Shown one piece after another: positions 11,001 to 21,834 of a stretch of DNA of 64,000 bases. The first letter of the stretch is position 1; every line of letters starts with the position of its first letter. This DNA comes from Linanthus parryae. Taxonomy: Eukaryota > Streptophyta > Magnoliopsida > Ericales > Polemoniaceae. The notes beneath the pieces were generated by a model. It was not told the origin of the DNA and did no database searches. It saw only the letters and a list, made by a program, of their open reading frames with translations. The stretch is from positions 61,961,718-62,025,717 of the forward strand of contig JALGPY010000004.1 in the NCBI GenBank assembly GCA_023055425.1, in the 5' to 3' direction. The position numbers and the translations under genes are program-made.

Positions 11001-12990
11001 CAATCTGGCAGAATGGCCCTCTGAACTATCGTTTCGATAGGCGGAGAGTGGCCGTAGAATGAGCATGACGAATGAAGAAGGAATATCACCATGGTCAAAC
11101 TACAGTAATGTAGATGCCTAAAATTTACTCTTTGAGAAGGAATTGCTATATCATACTAAAGAACTGTACAATTACATAAAGACGGGTAACCTCACATGTG
11201 CTTGTTCTTTCACTTCCAGCCTATACTAAAGAATTTCTAGTGCATGCTGTTCAATTACCTTAGGAAGGTAATTTCACCGATGGGGCTACTCTCACATGTT
11301 AGCTACATATAAGTAAGTGCTAAAGCAAACTGAGAAAATAAACAAAAAGCCCGCTTTTCTCCAATGATGATTACGACTTAAAAGCAAAGAAAAGATGTTC
11401 AACAAGAGAAAGGAAAAAAGAAAAAAAAAAAAAGAAAAAGAGAGAGGGCATATTACGACGAGACGAGTGGGACTGCAATTGAACAACAATAACAATAAAT
11501 TTAATTTTTGTGAGAGAAAATTGGTTTTATCAATAAAAATGACGGAGTGTGATTTGGTGTTGGTACCTAAATCCACTCTGTCAGCCGGTAAAAGAAGAAG
11601 GCGATTGTTATAGGATATGTGGAGCAAAGGTTGTGAGCGCGAGTACTATCTCGCGTGGCCTAAACAGTTGGTACATTGAATGGCCAGGTGACTCAGGTCA
11701 TCGTAGTCTTGCGTGGCCTAAACAGTTGCTCTATTTTTATTGGGAGAGTATGCCAAAATAAGGCTTTGCATCTGATATTCATTGGGCTTCTGTCTTTGCC
11801 CACTCCACTGTTGTTGTTCATTTGTTCTTTTCATTCTCATTTTTGGCTTCTCCTACATTTGTGGATCGAGCACATAACTTCAGATCTTCTATAGGGGGCT
11901 ACAAATGTAGTATCATGACAATCATCCATATCCTTCCAATGACCATAACTATACCACCAGTTGTATATTGGTTCTCCTCACACTTGTTTTCACCCCACTT
12001 CTATTGAGTCCATATGTTGAGTTATCTTGGATAGAAAACTTCAAATAATTTATAATGACCATGAGAGGACAGAGCCAATATTGAATATGATAAGCTTCAA
12101 ACATAGGACACATCAGAACCTTCCAACATTGATACAACAAACTATTCAGGTCCAACCAGAGCACAAAACTAGCACATAATTTGTAAACTATGCAGCAGAT
12201 CAGGGGAAAAGATGGTTTTGGGACCCTGAAGGAGAACATGAATTGTGTACGAAAACCTAAACTGGCACCCAAATCACCTCGGGACATTCACAGCCCAACC
12301 ATCTCTTTCCATATCTATTTCTTTTACTCCGTACATGAAACTGAACTACGTAAACTACTGAATGTATGATCATTAGGGTTCTTTCCATATCCATTTTTCT
12401 TACTCCTTACATGTTAAATTGAGAAGAAAATTACATTTCAAATCAAATAACTAATCGTTTAACCACTTCCACTACTGGATATACGATCATCTCAAGAACC
12501 CTGATGACATCCTCGATTACTAATCCGTTGGTTGAAAATTCAAGGACTTACCCTAACCCAAAAATTCATAGGACTTAAAACCATTTGAAAAAATCTGAAC
12601 TCAAGGATTTAAGGCCACTTACAAAGTGCGACGATGAGCGTCAAACGATGGAGTGAGGTGGGAGGTTGGTCTGCTGAACTGACCTTTCAGATACCCAACT
12701 CGGCTCTCAAGAAGCCCTTTGACTGTACCCTTCGAAAGGGTTTCTCGGACGACTACTGGGTTGGAGAGAAACCCACGAATATTTTCGTAAACGCTCTTCT
12801 CCGACCGCCATGAATGTGAAACAGTAGTGAAATTTTGTGGGTTAGTGGCGGGATAGCTGTGGATGTGATTTGGGTTTTGTTTTGAGAAGAGAGAAGAGAC
12901 AGTGGTCTTGGAGGTGATTGAAGAATGGATTGTGGAGGGTTGATTTTTCAACAGTTTAGAAGCCAATTTGAGAGACAATAGTCTCTGCAT
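5038..12990 (-). CDS. RBL12: Mitochondrial-type rhomboid intramembrane protease, eight exons
   Basis: Coding exons on the minus strand: 12623-12990, 10476-10596, 10216-10335, 8848-8958, 7809-7853, 7248-7352, 7121-7162 and 5038-5130. All junctions are GT-AG and the phases agree, giving a predicted 334 residues. Residues 1-122 are a basic, Ser/Thr-rich presequence. The rhomboid domain follows: the WR motif of the first loop (FMLWRIAN, residues 150-151), GHLISNM with the HxxxN pair (189 and 193), the LKLYLAGAMAGS helix, the catalytic Ser in GASGAVNA (258) and the catalytic His in GSAHLGG (314). Rhomboids cut transmembrane helices. The presequence and similarity suggest the Arabidopsis RBL12 group of the mitochondrial inner membrane, assigned from family knowledge. 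All catalytic residues are present. MITEs sit in introns 3 and 7. A second first exon lies at 22-401. Confidence 0.88.
5502..5666. repeat. Two tandem copies of an 80-odd-bp unit
   Basis: Both copies share cctacatga, catatgaatttt/gggg, ggttctctctcaaattca and atgcctattcaaa, offset by about 85 bp. Non-coding, inside intron 7. Confidence 0.75.
6011..6959. mobile_element. Mutator-type fold-back MITE in intron 7
   Basis: A 949-bp element bounded by a perfect 9-bp duplication tagttatta (6002-6010 and 6960-6968), the length Mutator elements make. The left terminal repeat starts GGCTAAATTGCACCGG and the right end is its exact complement. The inverted repeat runs about 190 bp at good identity. It continues with gaps through gatatgtaagataatg-like words and on to aacaataacatacaag at about 6360 and 6510. 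Almost the whole element could fold on itself. No transposase. Confidence 0.85.
7353..7808 (-). other. Rhomboid intron 5
   Basis: GT at 7808-7807 and AG at 7354-7353. No embedded feature recognised. Confidence 0.7.
7854..8847 (-). other. Rhomboid intron 4
   Basis: GT at 8847-8846 and AG at 7855-7854. A hydrophobic plus-strand frame at 7924-8187 has no homology that I recognise. No repeat seen. Confidence 0.7.
8959..10215 (-). other. Rhomboid intron 3 (contains a 326-bp MITE)
   Basis: GT at 10215-10214 and AG at 8960-8959. Apart from the MITE at 9609-9934 it is plain AT-rich intron. Confidence 0.7.
9609..9934. mobile_element. Small Mutator-type MITE in intron 3
   Basis: A 326-bp element flanked by the 9-bp repeat tagaaactt at 9600-9608 and 9935-9943. 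The ends are imperfect inverted repeats: the left reads ggttaaaagacacttacacc, and the right read backwards gives cggtgacaacactttcaccc, followed by a shared cttcagg/ctcaagtttg stretch. No coding capacity. Confidence 0.7.
10597..12622 (-). other. Rhomboid intron 1
   Basis: Donor GT at 12622-12621, acceptor AG at 10598-10597, about 2 kb. It holds an A/G-rich tract at 11400-11450, which produces lysine-rich shadow frames, and the word gcgtggcctaaacagttg twice (11657-11674 and 11711-11728). No gene seen. Confidence 0.7.
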
Positions 12991-13566
12991 TGTGAAGATC
13001 CAGTGATTTTGGAACTGGGTTCTTGTAAAATTGGGGGAAGTGAGTTCTTCTTTTTGTCACGGCTGGTGCGTCCTGACCCCGCTGAAAGAAACGGTTCAGT
13101 GCTAGTTTGGTAATGCAAAGACATTTTAGAAAGCTGCTGTGCAGGAATACTGTGACAAATCTGTTATAAAAACTTACTCGAAAAATGTTTGGTAAATTCC
13201 GAATGTAAGTTGTTGCGAGAAAGCACTTTTGATATTTTTTATTTGCTAAGTGTTTTAAAGTTGTTGTTAATGTCGAAATGATAATATTAGACATGATCTA
13301 ATTAATTGTTATTATAATCAATAATTATAATATTATTAACGGATAAGAATATCAAATAATACATTATCGAAAAGCAGGTCTTGAAAAGCAACCTCTCCCC
13401 TGCTTTTCAAAGTTACTGTGGGGAAGCAATTGCTTTCCAGAAAGCAGAAAAAATAATTTTACCAAACACATCAATACTGCTTTTGGATTCGAAAAACAGT
13501 GTTCCAGAAAGCAAAAGCATTACCAAACGGGGTCTTAGCCTGTTAATGTCGAATATTACGCTTTTA
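12991..13566 (-). promoter_or_regulatory. Upstream region of the rhomboid gene
   Basis: Leader DNA shared with the other copy extends to about 13026. The rest is unrelated and contains a MITE (about 13100-13536). The Tat retrotransposon begins at 13572, so only about 0.58 kb separates the start codon from a 15-kb insertion. No clear TATA box. Confidence 0.4.
13100..13536. mobile_element. MITE with TTTGGTAATGC inverted ends
   Basis: The left end reads gctagtttggtaatgcaaag and the right end read backwards reads gaccccgtttggtaatgctt. The subterminal parts both carry ctgctttc/gaaagcag words, and the centre is AT-rich. The target duplication is not clear, so exact ends and superfamily are uncertain. 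Confidence 0.5.
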
Positions 13567-13571
13567 CCAGC

Positions 13572-14196
13572 TGTGCACAAGAGATTCCGGCGGGGAGACC
13601 TCCGTGTACACCGTGTGTAGTGGATCAAGGATCGCACAGGAAGAATAGGGGTGTGTGTAGGGAGAGAGTAAGGCAGTAGCAATGTCTGAGAGAGAGACAG
13701 AGGTTTGGCAGAGCTTCCGCGTATGGCAGTGTGTTCTCCTTCGTATGGAAAGGTTGACGATCTATATATACTGGAGAACGTGACCGTTGTAGTGTGGTTA
13801 ATGCGCCCATTAATGGCGGCTTAATTAGCTTAACCATAACGGCACGTCCGTCCGAGTATATAGGGACCGTTAGAGCACGTGGTGCGCGAATACCGGAACC
13901 GTTACGAGGTTGACCGGGTTTGACCGGATTGACCGGGTTTATGGAGCTCGTGCCATAAATCTCTCAAAGCAGTTACTAAAGGTCGCGTGCGGGCTTGGCT
14001 CGCACGCGACAGGGCTTACTCTAGCCTCCAAACCACAAGTCCCTACAAGTCCCGTGCAGTGGTATGCGAGGGCTCTGTCTCGCAGCCCCCACATGGATCA
14101 GCTCGGATGGTGATCCGGTGTGTGTGGAGCACAATATGGTGTGCTGGATGGCTGCCACGTGGCCAAGATCTGTCATGTCAGAAAGCAGTATCTACA
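13572..14196 (-). repeat. 3' LTR of the Tat element
   Basis: 625 bp, starting tgtgcacaag and ending gtatctaca on the plus strand. It differs from 28201-28825 at a three-base cluster near 13587-13589 and at two single sites. It contains the same TATA-like ctatatatac as the other LTR. Confidence 0.95.
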
Positions 14197-14210
14197 TTAG
14201 CCCCCTTTCT
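14197..14210 (-). other. Polypurine tract of the Tat element
   Basis: On the minus strand AGAAAGGGGGCTAA lies directly before the 3' LTR, the expected place for plus-strand DNA priming. Confidence 0.75.
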
Positions 14211-14884
14211 GCGCGTGAAGACTCATAGCCGTATAGACTTCCATGCGCGGAAACCAACATACGCGTCTCCGCCACGCACCAATTCAAATACGGGTAGATT
14301 CATCCCCCGTGCGTGTCATTATGACCTAAAACCCCTAGAGTCGTGCCGTCTGACCTTTAGGGTTTTAGACGTGACGTCAGCTTGTCCTGTGATTGCGCGA
14401 TTCGACGGTGACGGTTGCGATTCGACTATCGAAAGGACGCAACCCTTCATTGTTTTGGATAAATACCTTGTATCCCCCATTATTGCAAAGCGTCACTTCT
14501 TTCTCTTAAAGTGAATGGTACCCGGAGATCTCCGAGAGCAGATCCAGATAATCAATCACCAGTTCAGAACTGCAATCCGTGTTCTTCAATTGTGCTCATC
14601 CAAGCAGGCTTCAAGAAGACAAGGTTGGCCTTGTTTACTTTTGATTTAAGATACCAGTGTTTGCCTTGAACTGCGTTGAATCTGTAACCCATGAAATTTG
14701 CGAAGAAGGTTTGATCTTTGAACCTGCTTTGCTTTAGTCCTTCAACAATATGAGATCTTGCAACTCCCCAATTTCTGAAATTGATACCAGAACTGTTCGT
14801 CTTCCTTTGCGTAGATCTTGAATTTCAAAATTCAAACTGAAGTGTGGTATTTCTCCCCCCTTTTTTTCTTGCTCTTCCGCAGGA
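14211..14884 (+). promoter_or_regulatory. Upstream region of the antisense PMD gene
   Basis: No ORF with homology. It should hold the promoter and 5' leader of the plus-strand gene that starts at 14885. The AT-rich ttggataaatacc at 14455-14467 is a weak TATA candidate. In the element's own sense this is the untranslated region next to the polypurine tract. Confidence 0.35.
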
Positions 14885-17800
14885 ATGGCCAAGACAAGAG
14901 TAACCGGACCCGTCATGGAAGATGAAGAGATACCCGACCTTCCGCAGGCCCTGTGGCGAAAAGCCCCCTTTTTAGGCGGCAAAGATTTCTACCATGCGAG
15001 GGTAAAGGCGAAGAGGATGCCTGATCCTGTCCCAGTTGAGCGATTGCTGACGCTGACTCGCCCAGTTAACTCAGCCTTGCTCGAGTTTGTTGGTTCCGAG
15101 GATGTAGTTCGATTGGGGATCGAGAATGGGCACTTCCCATATACTGCGATTTCTACTCAGGCGTTCGTCCAGAAATTGGACTATATGGATGAGTGGATTG
15201 ACCACGTGTTGGACCATCACGCCGTGACTCTTAATGAAGCCGGCGTATACTTTGCTATCCGTGCTATGAAGGGTGCTGCCGTGAAGCTGGATCAGTCCAT
15301 GCTTCTAGACCTTCTGTCCCGTTACTCGCCTGCGACTCATACGTTCCATTTTGCCGAGTTCGAGGCTGCCCCCACACTCGAGGACGTTCAAATGCTGTAC
15401 GAGCTTTCCCCTATGGGCGAGGTGGACCCTTTGAGTCCCTTGAGGACATCTGCGGAAATTGCTTTATACACGCAGATGGAGGAATGCTTAGCAGAGGTAA
15501 AGAAAATCTCCACTCGGTGGACCACTACAAAGCCTCTTCCGAACTGGCAGCTGGTTGATACGTCTGCGAAGAATACCTGGAACAAATGGTTGCAGTACTT
15601 CTTCCGAGACTATGCGAACAGTAGCATCACTAAGAAACTTCTGAGCGAGGACCCGGAGGCCGAGAATTACGTCGAGGGCAAGGGCTACCATTTGACCCTT
15701 TGTGCTTTTCTCTGTGCCTGGCTGTCAAGGTATCTGATTGATGGTCACCCCCATGATGGAGTCTTCTACCATGTGTTGCCACTTGCTGTGAGGCTCGCTC
15801 TTGGCCAGAGAGTCGCACTCGGACCCTTGGTTTTGGGCACGCTGTACTATAGGCTTGATCAGCTGGTTCTGGCTATGAGGGAGTCGCGTGGCCGCCTCGA
15901 TGTACTGACTTTTGTCAATATTTCCTTTTTGACAATGTGGGTTTTCGAGCGCTGGCCGTCTTATGCTCCAACTGCTCTCCAACTTGACAAGTGGTGTCCC
16001 CCAGGCGAGACAGAAGCGCGCAACAGCGGAAGAGCTGCGAGATGGTTCGGAACAGGCAACACCAAGTGCGTTTGGAGTTTGATATGCGACAAACGGAAGG
16101 AGTTTACTGCCAGGCCCTATGCCACGCGCATTGAGAATGTGCGATGGTTTCCAAAGCTGTACCCCTCTAAAGGCATGGTCTTTTCAGAAGAGCTTCTCTT
16201 TGAAAGGGGACCTCATTTCCATGAGCGCTACCGCGAGTTCTTTTGCTGGTGTCTGCGAGGTTCCCTTCCTGCCCTTGCAGAGCATATTCGTGAGCTCGCG
16301 CCGAGGTATGAGAAGCTTACCGTGGACGTTGACCCCACTCGAGTTTCTCCTCAGTTTGGTTTTGATGCGGTGGCCCCATCAATCTGGCCCCAGTCTATTG
16401 TCAGAGGATGCTACAAGCGCTTGCTAACAAAGGAGTGCGAGACGGTTTTCATGAACAATCTTCCTTTTGAGCAGCCTGCGGGAACCCGCGAGGGTGGTTG
16501 TTCCCAGAACTGGCTCACATACTGGGTTGCCCAGCAAACGAGGATCGAGACAGAGTCGGCCGCGCAGCCGGGTAGAGCTCCCTTGATCAAAAGAAACTCC
16601 TTTCCGTTTCGCCCCACTTGCAGTCTGAGCGAGTCTGAGTATGGTTGCTACTCACTGTTGGATCGTGAGAACCATCTGTGTCCTGACGTCATTCTGAAGG
16701 AGCAAGTCGCCGCAGTCAAGAAGAGCGACACGCAAGTCGTCAGATACAGCAAGGCTTTTGCTGAGGTAAGCAATTTCTTCGCATGTGTTAAGTTTCTTGA
16801 TCTCCTTATGCTGACACTTTTATTCTGTACTGTTGTAGTGTCATGTGCGGAGATTCGCAGCTGGTGATCGCTCCAAGTCGCTGGTCAACACCATTGTTGC
16901 CACCAGAAGACAAAAGCAGCCGTTCCGGCTTTCATGGAGGATGGACGCTGAGGTTGAAACAAAGGTTCGCGCAGTCATGAATGCTTTTGCTGACTCGCTG
17001 ATAGACAATCCTCCGGCTCCGTCTCCTCCTGGAGATGACCCGTCCCCTCCAGCGACTGCGGCGCCGAGAGTGAAGAGACCTAGGCAAAAGGGAATTACGA
17101 TTTCTTCCCCTAGAAGTGCTCCAGCTTCTCCTCCAGTGAGGTCCCTTTCTATCAAGGACAAAGGCAAAGGTCGCATGCCCAACAAAGTGCGGAAAGAGCT
17201 CGCAGTTGAGTCTTTCGTTCCCTTCGATCAAGAGGAAGAGGAAGAGAGGCAGGAGCCCCAAGCAAGTGATGAAGAAGAAGAAGCAACAGTTGTGATGCAT
17301 GAGGAAGAATCAGGAGGTACCTCCGTCGCATTTCCTTTCCCGTCATCGTAACTTCTTTGCACTTCTTTACTTTAAACCATTCGTGTATTCGCAGATGATA
17401 ATGATGAGACCATTGGTGGCCTCGCGGCCAAGAGACAAAAGAGAGATGCCCATTCTGGCATCCCAGATGATCCCATAAGCGAGGACGTTCTGGCTGAGTC
17501 CCGGAAGACAGCCGCAGAGGCTGCTGAGAGAAGAAGGCGGCGGGAAGAGGAGGAGCTTGAGCGTGTGAAGCAGCGGAGCCTCGAAGAGCGGCATGTTGAC
17601 GACTTAGCGCGTCCAATTGTCGAGGAAGACGAGCTTCCCGAAGAAGTGGCTCCTCATGCGGAGGAGGAAGATGAGGTTCCCGGAGAGGATGCAGCAGCCT
17701 AGGAGCAAGTCCAAGCGGATTTTGAGGAAATCGCAGGCGGCGATAAAGGTGAGATCTTCAATCTCGCAGTAACTTATAGAGATGTTATTGTGGGTGCGTT

Positions 17801-19175
17801 AAAGCATGGTGTGTCAAAGGCTGACATTCGCCGTTGGTTAGTAGACAAATGCGGAGAACCCTCAGGTAATTATTTGAGTGATACGCATGTACTAGGCTTT
17901 AGCAACTTGAGGCAGAATCATGACTGGTTTATTCGCATCCCAGGTCACGCTCCTCTTACAGACTTGCTTAGTGAGGACACACTGATAGGGCATGGTTCCA
18001 CGTCCTTAGTGTATGATGAAGATACCTCAATCCCACCTTCGCGTGGAGGTGCTTATTCTTAGCTTTAGTAAAGATAGCAAAATAACTTATAGCGCAAGTT
18101 ACCTCATATCATCGCATTTAATGTCGCAGGTCATGCTGGGGAGCCTGAGCTGGAGCAGAGAAGTCAGCCTTCTGCGTCCTATATTCCAATTCCGAGCTCC
18201 CATACCGAGAAGCCCGTCGCAGCTGCTGACCACGCGGGTGAGCTTCTTGAGGACATCATCGAGCTTTCCGACGATGCTGGAGCTGATGCTGTGCTGATGG
18301 ACGAAGATGTCCATGCTAGTGCTGAGGAAGTAAGGACAAGTGCTGCTAATGCGTTCGCATCTGAGAGTGTACTTTGCCAAGCGACTTCGGCTGTACCTTC
18401 GCCTCCGGCGACGACTGAGCCCGAGGCACCTATTCCTGCGTGGAGCATTTGGGGCTCGCAGGTTGGGAATGCAGTCGCAGCTGGTGCGGCCTACACTCTT
18501 CCTCCCGACTACGAGAGATTGGAGCTCGCAGCTGATAGGAGAGCTATGGAGCGAGGGCAATCTTCGAACAACCCGGCAGCCCGCATTCCTTCCCTTCATG
18601 AGATTCTGGAAGGAACTGGTAAGTAGAGCTTTACTGTTCGCACGTCGCATTATTCACTTGCGAGTTTTGACATCATAACTTATTTTGACGTCTCCTCAGG
18701 TTTGAAGCAAACCGATGTAGACTGGGTGGTTCGAATGCGTCTCAGGTACCCCCGATCGTTTGTGAGATCTCTGGAGATCGGGCCTTTTGACAGGAGGCTG
18801 TTCCTTACTGAAGCCATTTGGATATTGGAGCAGCTGTCTGCGGCTACACCTGCGACCATTTCTGTCCAGAGTGCTGAATTGCTGTGCGGCATGTGCCAAA
18901 ATCTCGTGACCAAAGTTCACGGCAGAATGGGCTTCAAGTTTCTTAAGGACAGAGTCACGCTGATTCGCGCGGCCGTAACTTTGAAACTCGGTCACCAGAA
19001 TCTCGCAGCCGAGATGCAGAAGGTGGAGCAGCAGAAGCAAAAGGTTGATGAAGCTCTGAAGCTGTATCATGAGATGAATGCCAGGTGCGAGCTACTGAAG
19101 CAAGAAGTGGAACAGGTAGAGAAGCTGAGCGAGCAGTTCGCGCCCCAAGACTCTTTAATCAAGAATTTGCTTTGA
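14885..19175 (+). CDS. Plant mobile domain (PMD) protein carried antisense in the Tat element
   Basis: Spliced gene with exons 14885-16765, 16839-17316, 17395-17748, 18130-18618 and 18700-19175. All proposed introns are GT-AG and all phases fit, giving about 1225 codons. Residues about 60-560 match the PMD (aminotransferase-like) fold: HTFHFAEFEAAPTLEDVQML, FLCAWLSRYLIDG, PLAVRLALGQRVALGPLVLG, and FVNISFLTMWVFERWP. A basic, Pro/Ser-rich stretch follows (KRPRQKG), then acidic and Arg/Glu-rich helices, and a C-terminal coiled coil (AAEMQKVEQQKQKVDEALK). PMD proteins occur in plant transposons and in the host proteins MAIN/MAIL1; the function of mobile-element versions is unsettled. An in-frame TAG at 17700-17702 breaks exon 3, while coding character continues after it. 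An alternative exon may lie within 17790-18062. It runs opposite to gag-pol. Confidence 0.8.
17700..17702 (+). other. In-frame TAG in exon 3 of the PMD gene
   Basis: The frame reads GEDAAA, stop, EQVQADFEEIAGGDK and then a GT donor in the phase that the next exon needs. One substitution from CAG would explain it. If it is real, the protein ends at about 888 residues and loses the C-terminal coiled coil. Confidence 0.7.
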
Positions 19176-20344
19176 TTTTCCGAATTTTGCAAAAATAGCA
19201 AGAAAAATAGCTGAAACGTTAATGTAATGTCTTGAACATTAATGTAATGTTGCTAGGGTTTCTCCCCCTTTTTTTAACAACAATGAAATTTCCCGTTTTA
19301 CCCTTTTCCGGGATTTGACTGGATATTTCTGTGCATATCCAATTATGACATCAGCAATTGATACTCTGCTTGATTTTCGCGCTAATTTTTCGGCAGATAA
19401 GCACGCTTTCGTTGGGAAGTCCATCCGAATTATGACCATCCGTCATTTATTAGGATACGCAACTGAATCGTCGTAGCCTTTAGTAGGGTAATTGATTGTT
19501 ACCGCTTTTCAAGGCGTAAGTGATTGAACTTACCCTCTTTTTGAATTTTGCTGACTCGTCTTAGGCAACCGAAGAGTCTGTACAGGGTCTATATAAACCC
19601 TGTCTTTGCTATTTGGGTTCTTCATCCCAAACATGTGCTTTTCCGTGAGTCCTTACGACTGCTGGCTTCAACGCTTGTTTTTCGTTGATTCATGGCAACT
19701 TCAAGTTTTGAATCCTGAGTTTGCGCTTTGTGCTATAGAAATAGTTTCCAAGATCCACTTTATGAGGCTTATTGCTTTTTATAACCATCATAAAGAAGAT
19801 GCAGATAATATCTCATGTGTGTTCGAAGAAATTTCTTCGTGTATTATGTGTGCAGGTCATGTTTCCGGCCGCCTCGTGGTGAGGTGCAGCGCCGAAGTGA
19901 CCGTGCTACCGTCTCGTAATGAACGGCGGAATTCTTCTTCAGCATCCCTGGAGAAGAATCCGTCATCTTCATGTTTGTGAGCTCGGGGTGGCGAATTGTC
20001 GCGTTCATCCCCGTCTACAAGGAGCCCTTGCCCTTTGGAGCTTCTCCTTGTCTGCGGATCGCCGGAACCGGTGGTTCCTTGGGCAAATGTTATGGGGTGC
20101 AGATCTGACAACGGTCTTGTCGAAAACTGGGATGTTGAGCGTATGGCTTCATGTGGCTCTTTTAGAGCAAGATCCCCCCTGCTACAGATGTTCACCCGTA
20201 GATCTGCGTGTTGCACAGCCGGTGTTGAAACCGGTGGGTTCATCCTTTTCTAGTCGGAATTCCGGTAGTGTGTTTCTGGCTTGTCAGCCACTTTTCGAAT
20301 GTATTGTAAGCCATGTTGGCTGCGTAGTTAGATTCGAGCTTTTC
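19176..20344. other. Tat internal region between PMD gene and tandem array
   Basis: No recognised protein. A TATA-like ctatataaacc at 19589-19599 sits between the arms of ACAGGGT/ACCCTGT. Downstream, at 19853-19856, is gcag followed by gtcatg, like a splice acceptor, so an unknown plus-strand transcript is possible. A minus-strand frame at 19857-20243 (128 residues, Arg/Asp/Ser-rich) is open but unrecognised; a plus-strand frame at 19919-20395 overlaps it. At most one of these is real. Confidence 0.35.
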
Positions 20345-21612
20345 GCTTGTAAGCTGCTATCTAGACAGATAAATTGTAAGTCATTTGACTCGTAATGATA
20401 AATAGCCTTTTGTATTATCTGCTGTCTCTTTACAACAAAATACAATTTCGCATGCGCGTCGGCATATTTCGCCTTGCATAGGGCTATGTAATGATATCGC
20501 AAATGCGAAATATTAATTCGCTGATGCTTCGCTAGATCGTTCGAGATCATGTTTTCGCAGCTGTGCCATCCTGACAGATGGGCTTGTGGTTGGCCGTCGT
20601 GGATCATTCAAGATCATCTTCACAATGTTGCAATCGTAGTAGATAGTTTTTAGCAGATCAATTAAGATCGTTAAGTGGTGCGAATTGCTATCATGGCAGA
20701 TAGGCTTTATTAGAGAATCGATTGAGATCATTTCTCACATAAACTGCTATCGCAACAGATAGACTTTTAGAAGATCTAATAAGATCATTTTGCGCATGCG
20801 TTGCCATCGTAACAGATAGGCTTGGGCGATCAACTAAAATCACTTTGTATATAAGTTGCTATCGTAACAGATAGGCTTAGATGATTAACTAAAATCACTT
20901 TGCATATAAGTTGCTATCGTAACAGATAGGCTTAGATGATTAACTAAAATCACTTTGCAGATAAGTTGCTATCGTAGCAGATAGGCTTTGGGTGATCAAT
21001 TAAGATCGCATTTAGACAGGCTGCTATCGTAAGAGATAGGCTTATATGATCAATTAAGATCGCATTTGTACAGGCTGCTATCGTAAGAGATAGGCTTATA
21101 TGATCAATTAAGATCGCATTTGTACAGGCTGCTATCGTAAGAGATAGGCTTAAAGGATCAATTATGATCGCATAGGTTGCTATCATAACAGATAGGCTTT
21201 CATGATCGATTAAGATCGCATTTTCATTGGCTGCTATCGCGAGAGATAGGCTTTTATGATCAATTAAGATCGCATTGCATTGGCTGCTATCGCGAGAGAT
21301 AGGCTTAGATGATCACTTAAGATCGCATTTGCATTGGCTGCTATCGTTAGAGATAGGCTTAGATGATCACTTAAGGTCGCATTTGCATTGGCTGCTATCG
21401 TTAGAGATAGGCTTAGATGATCACTTAAGATCGCATTTGCATTGATTGCTATCGTTAGAGATAGGCTTAGATGATCACTTAAGATCGCATTTGCATTGAT
21501 TGCTATCGCTAGAGATAGGCTTAGATGATCACTTAAGATCGCATTTGCATTGATTGCTATCGTTAGAGATAGGCTTAGATGATCACTTAAGATCGCATTT
21601 GCATTGATTGCA
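20345..21612. repeat. 54-bp tandem array in the Tat element
   Basis: A core unit of 54 bp, measured as exact spacing of agatgatcac at 21361, 21415 and 21469. Each unit has CTATC...GATAG and GATC...GATC, two short inverted repeats. About 18-20 units can be followed. They are nearly identical at 21300-21612 and increasingly diverged and variable in spacing toward 20345, as in an array that grows at one end. It lies just after the end of integrase in element orientation. Confidence 0.9.
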
Positions 21613-21834
21613 ATGGCGGCGAAGAAACCATTGTTAACAGTAATAACAAACTGAATAGAGCAACATAAACAGCTAAAAATGTGAACTTCTCACTTGGGAG
21701 AATTCTTCTTTTACAACGCTCTCATATGGGAGAGATGAGATTACAATCCTCTCATATGGGAGAGGAGATTGCGTAAATCGTAGCCACATGAGACATTAAA
21801 CAACGTTATCATAGAACGTATGAAATGAGAGAAG

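Noticed and set aside
11292..11627. Hydrophobic minus-strand ORF and lysine-rich plus-strand ORF in intron 1
   Set aside because: Both are produced by an A/G-rich tract; no homology, and they lie in an intron.
19857..20395. Gene in the Tat region between PMD gene and array
   Set aside because: Overlapping frames on both strands, none with homology; kept only as an uncertain region.
20345..21612. CRISPR-like array
   Set aside because: The whole 54-bp unit repeats with no unique spacers, and it lies inside a plant retrotransposon.
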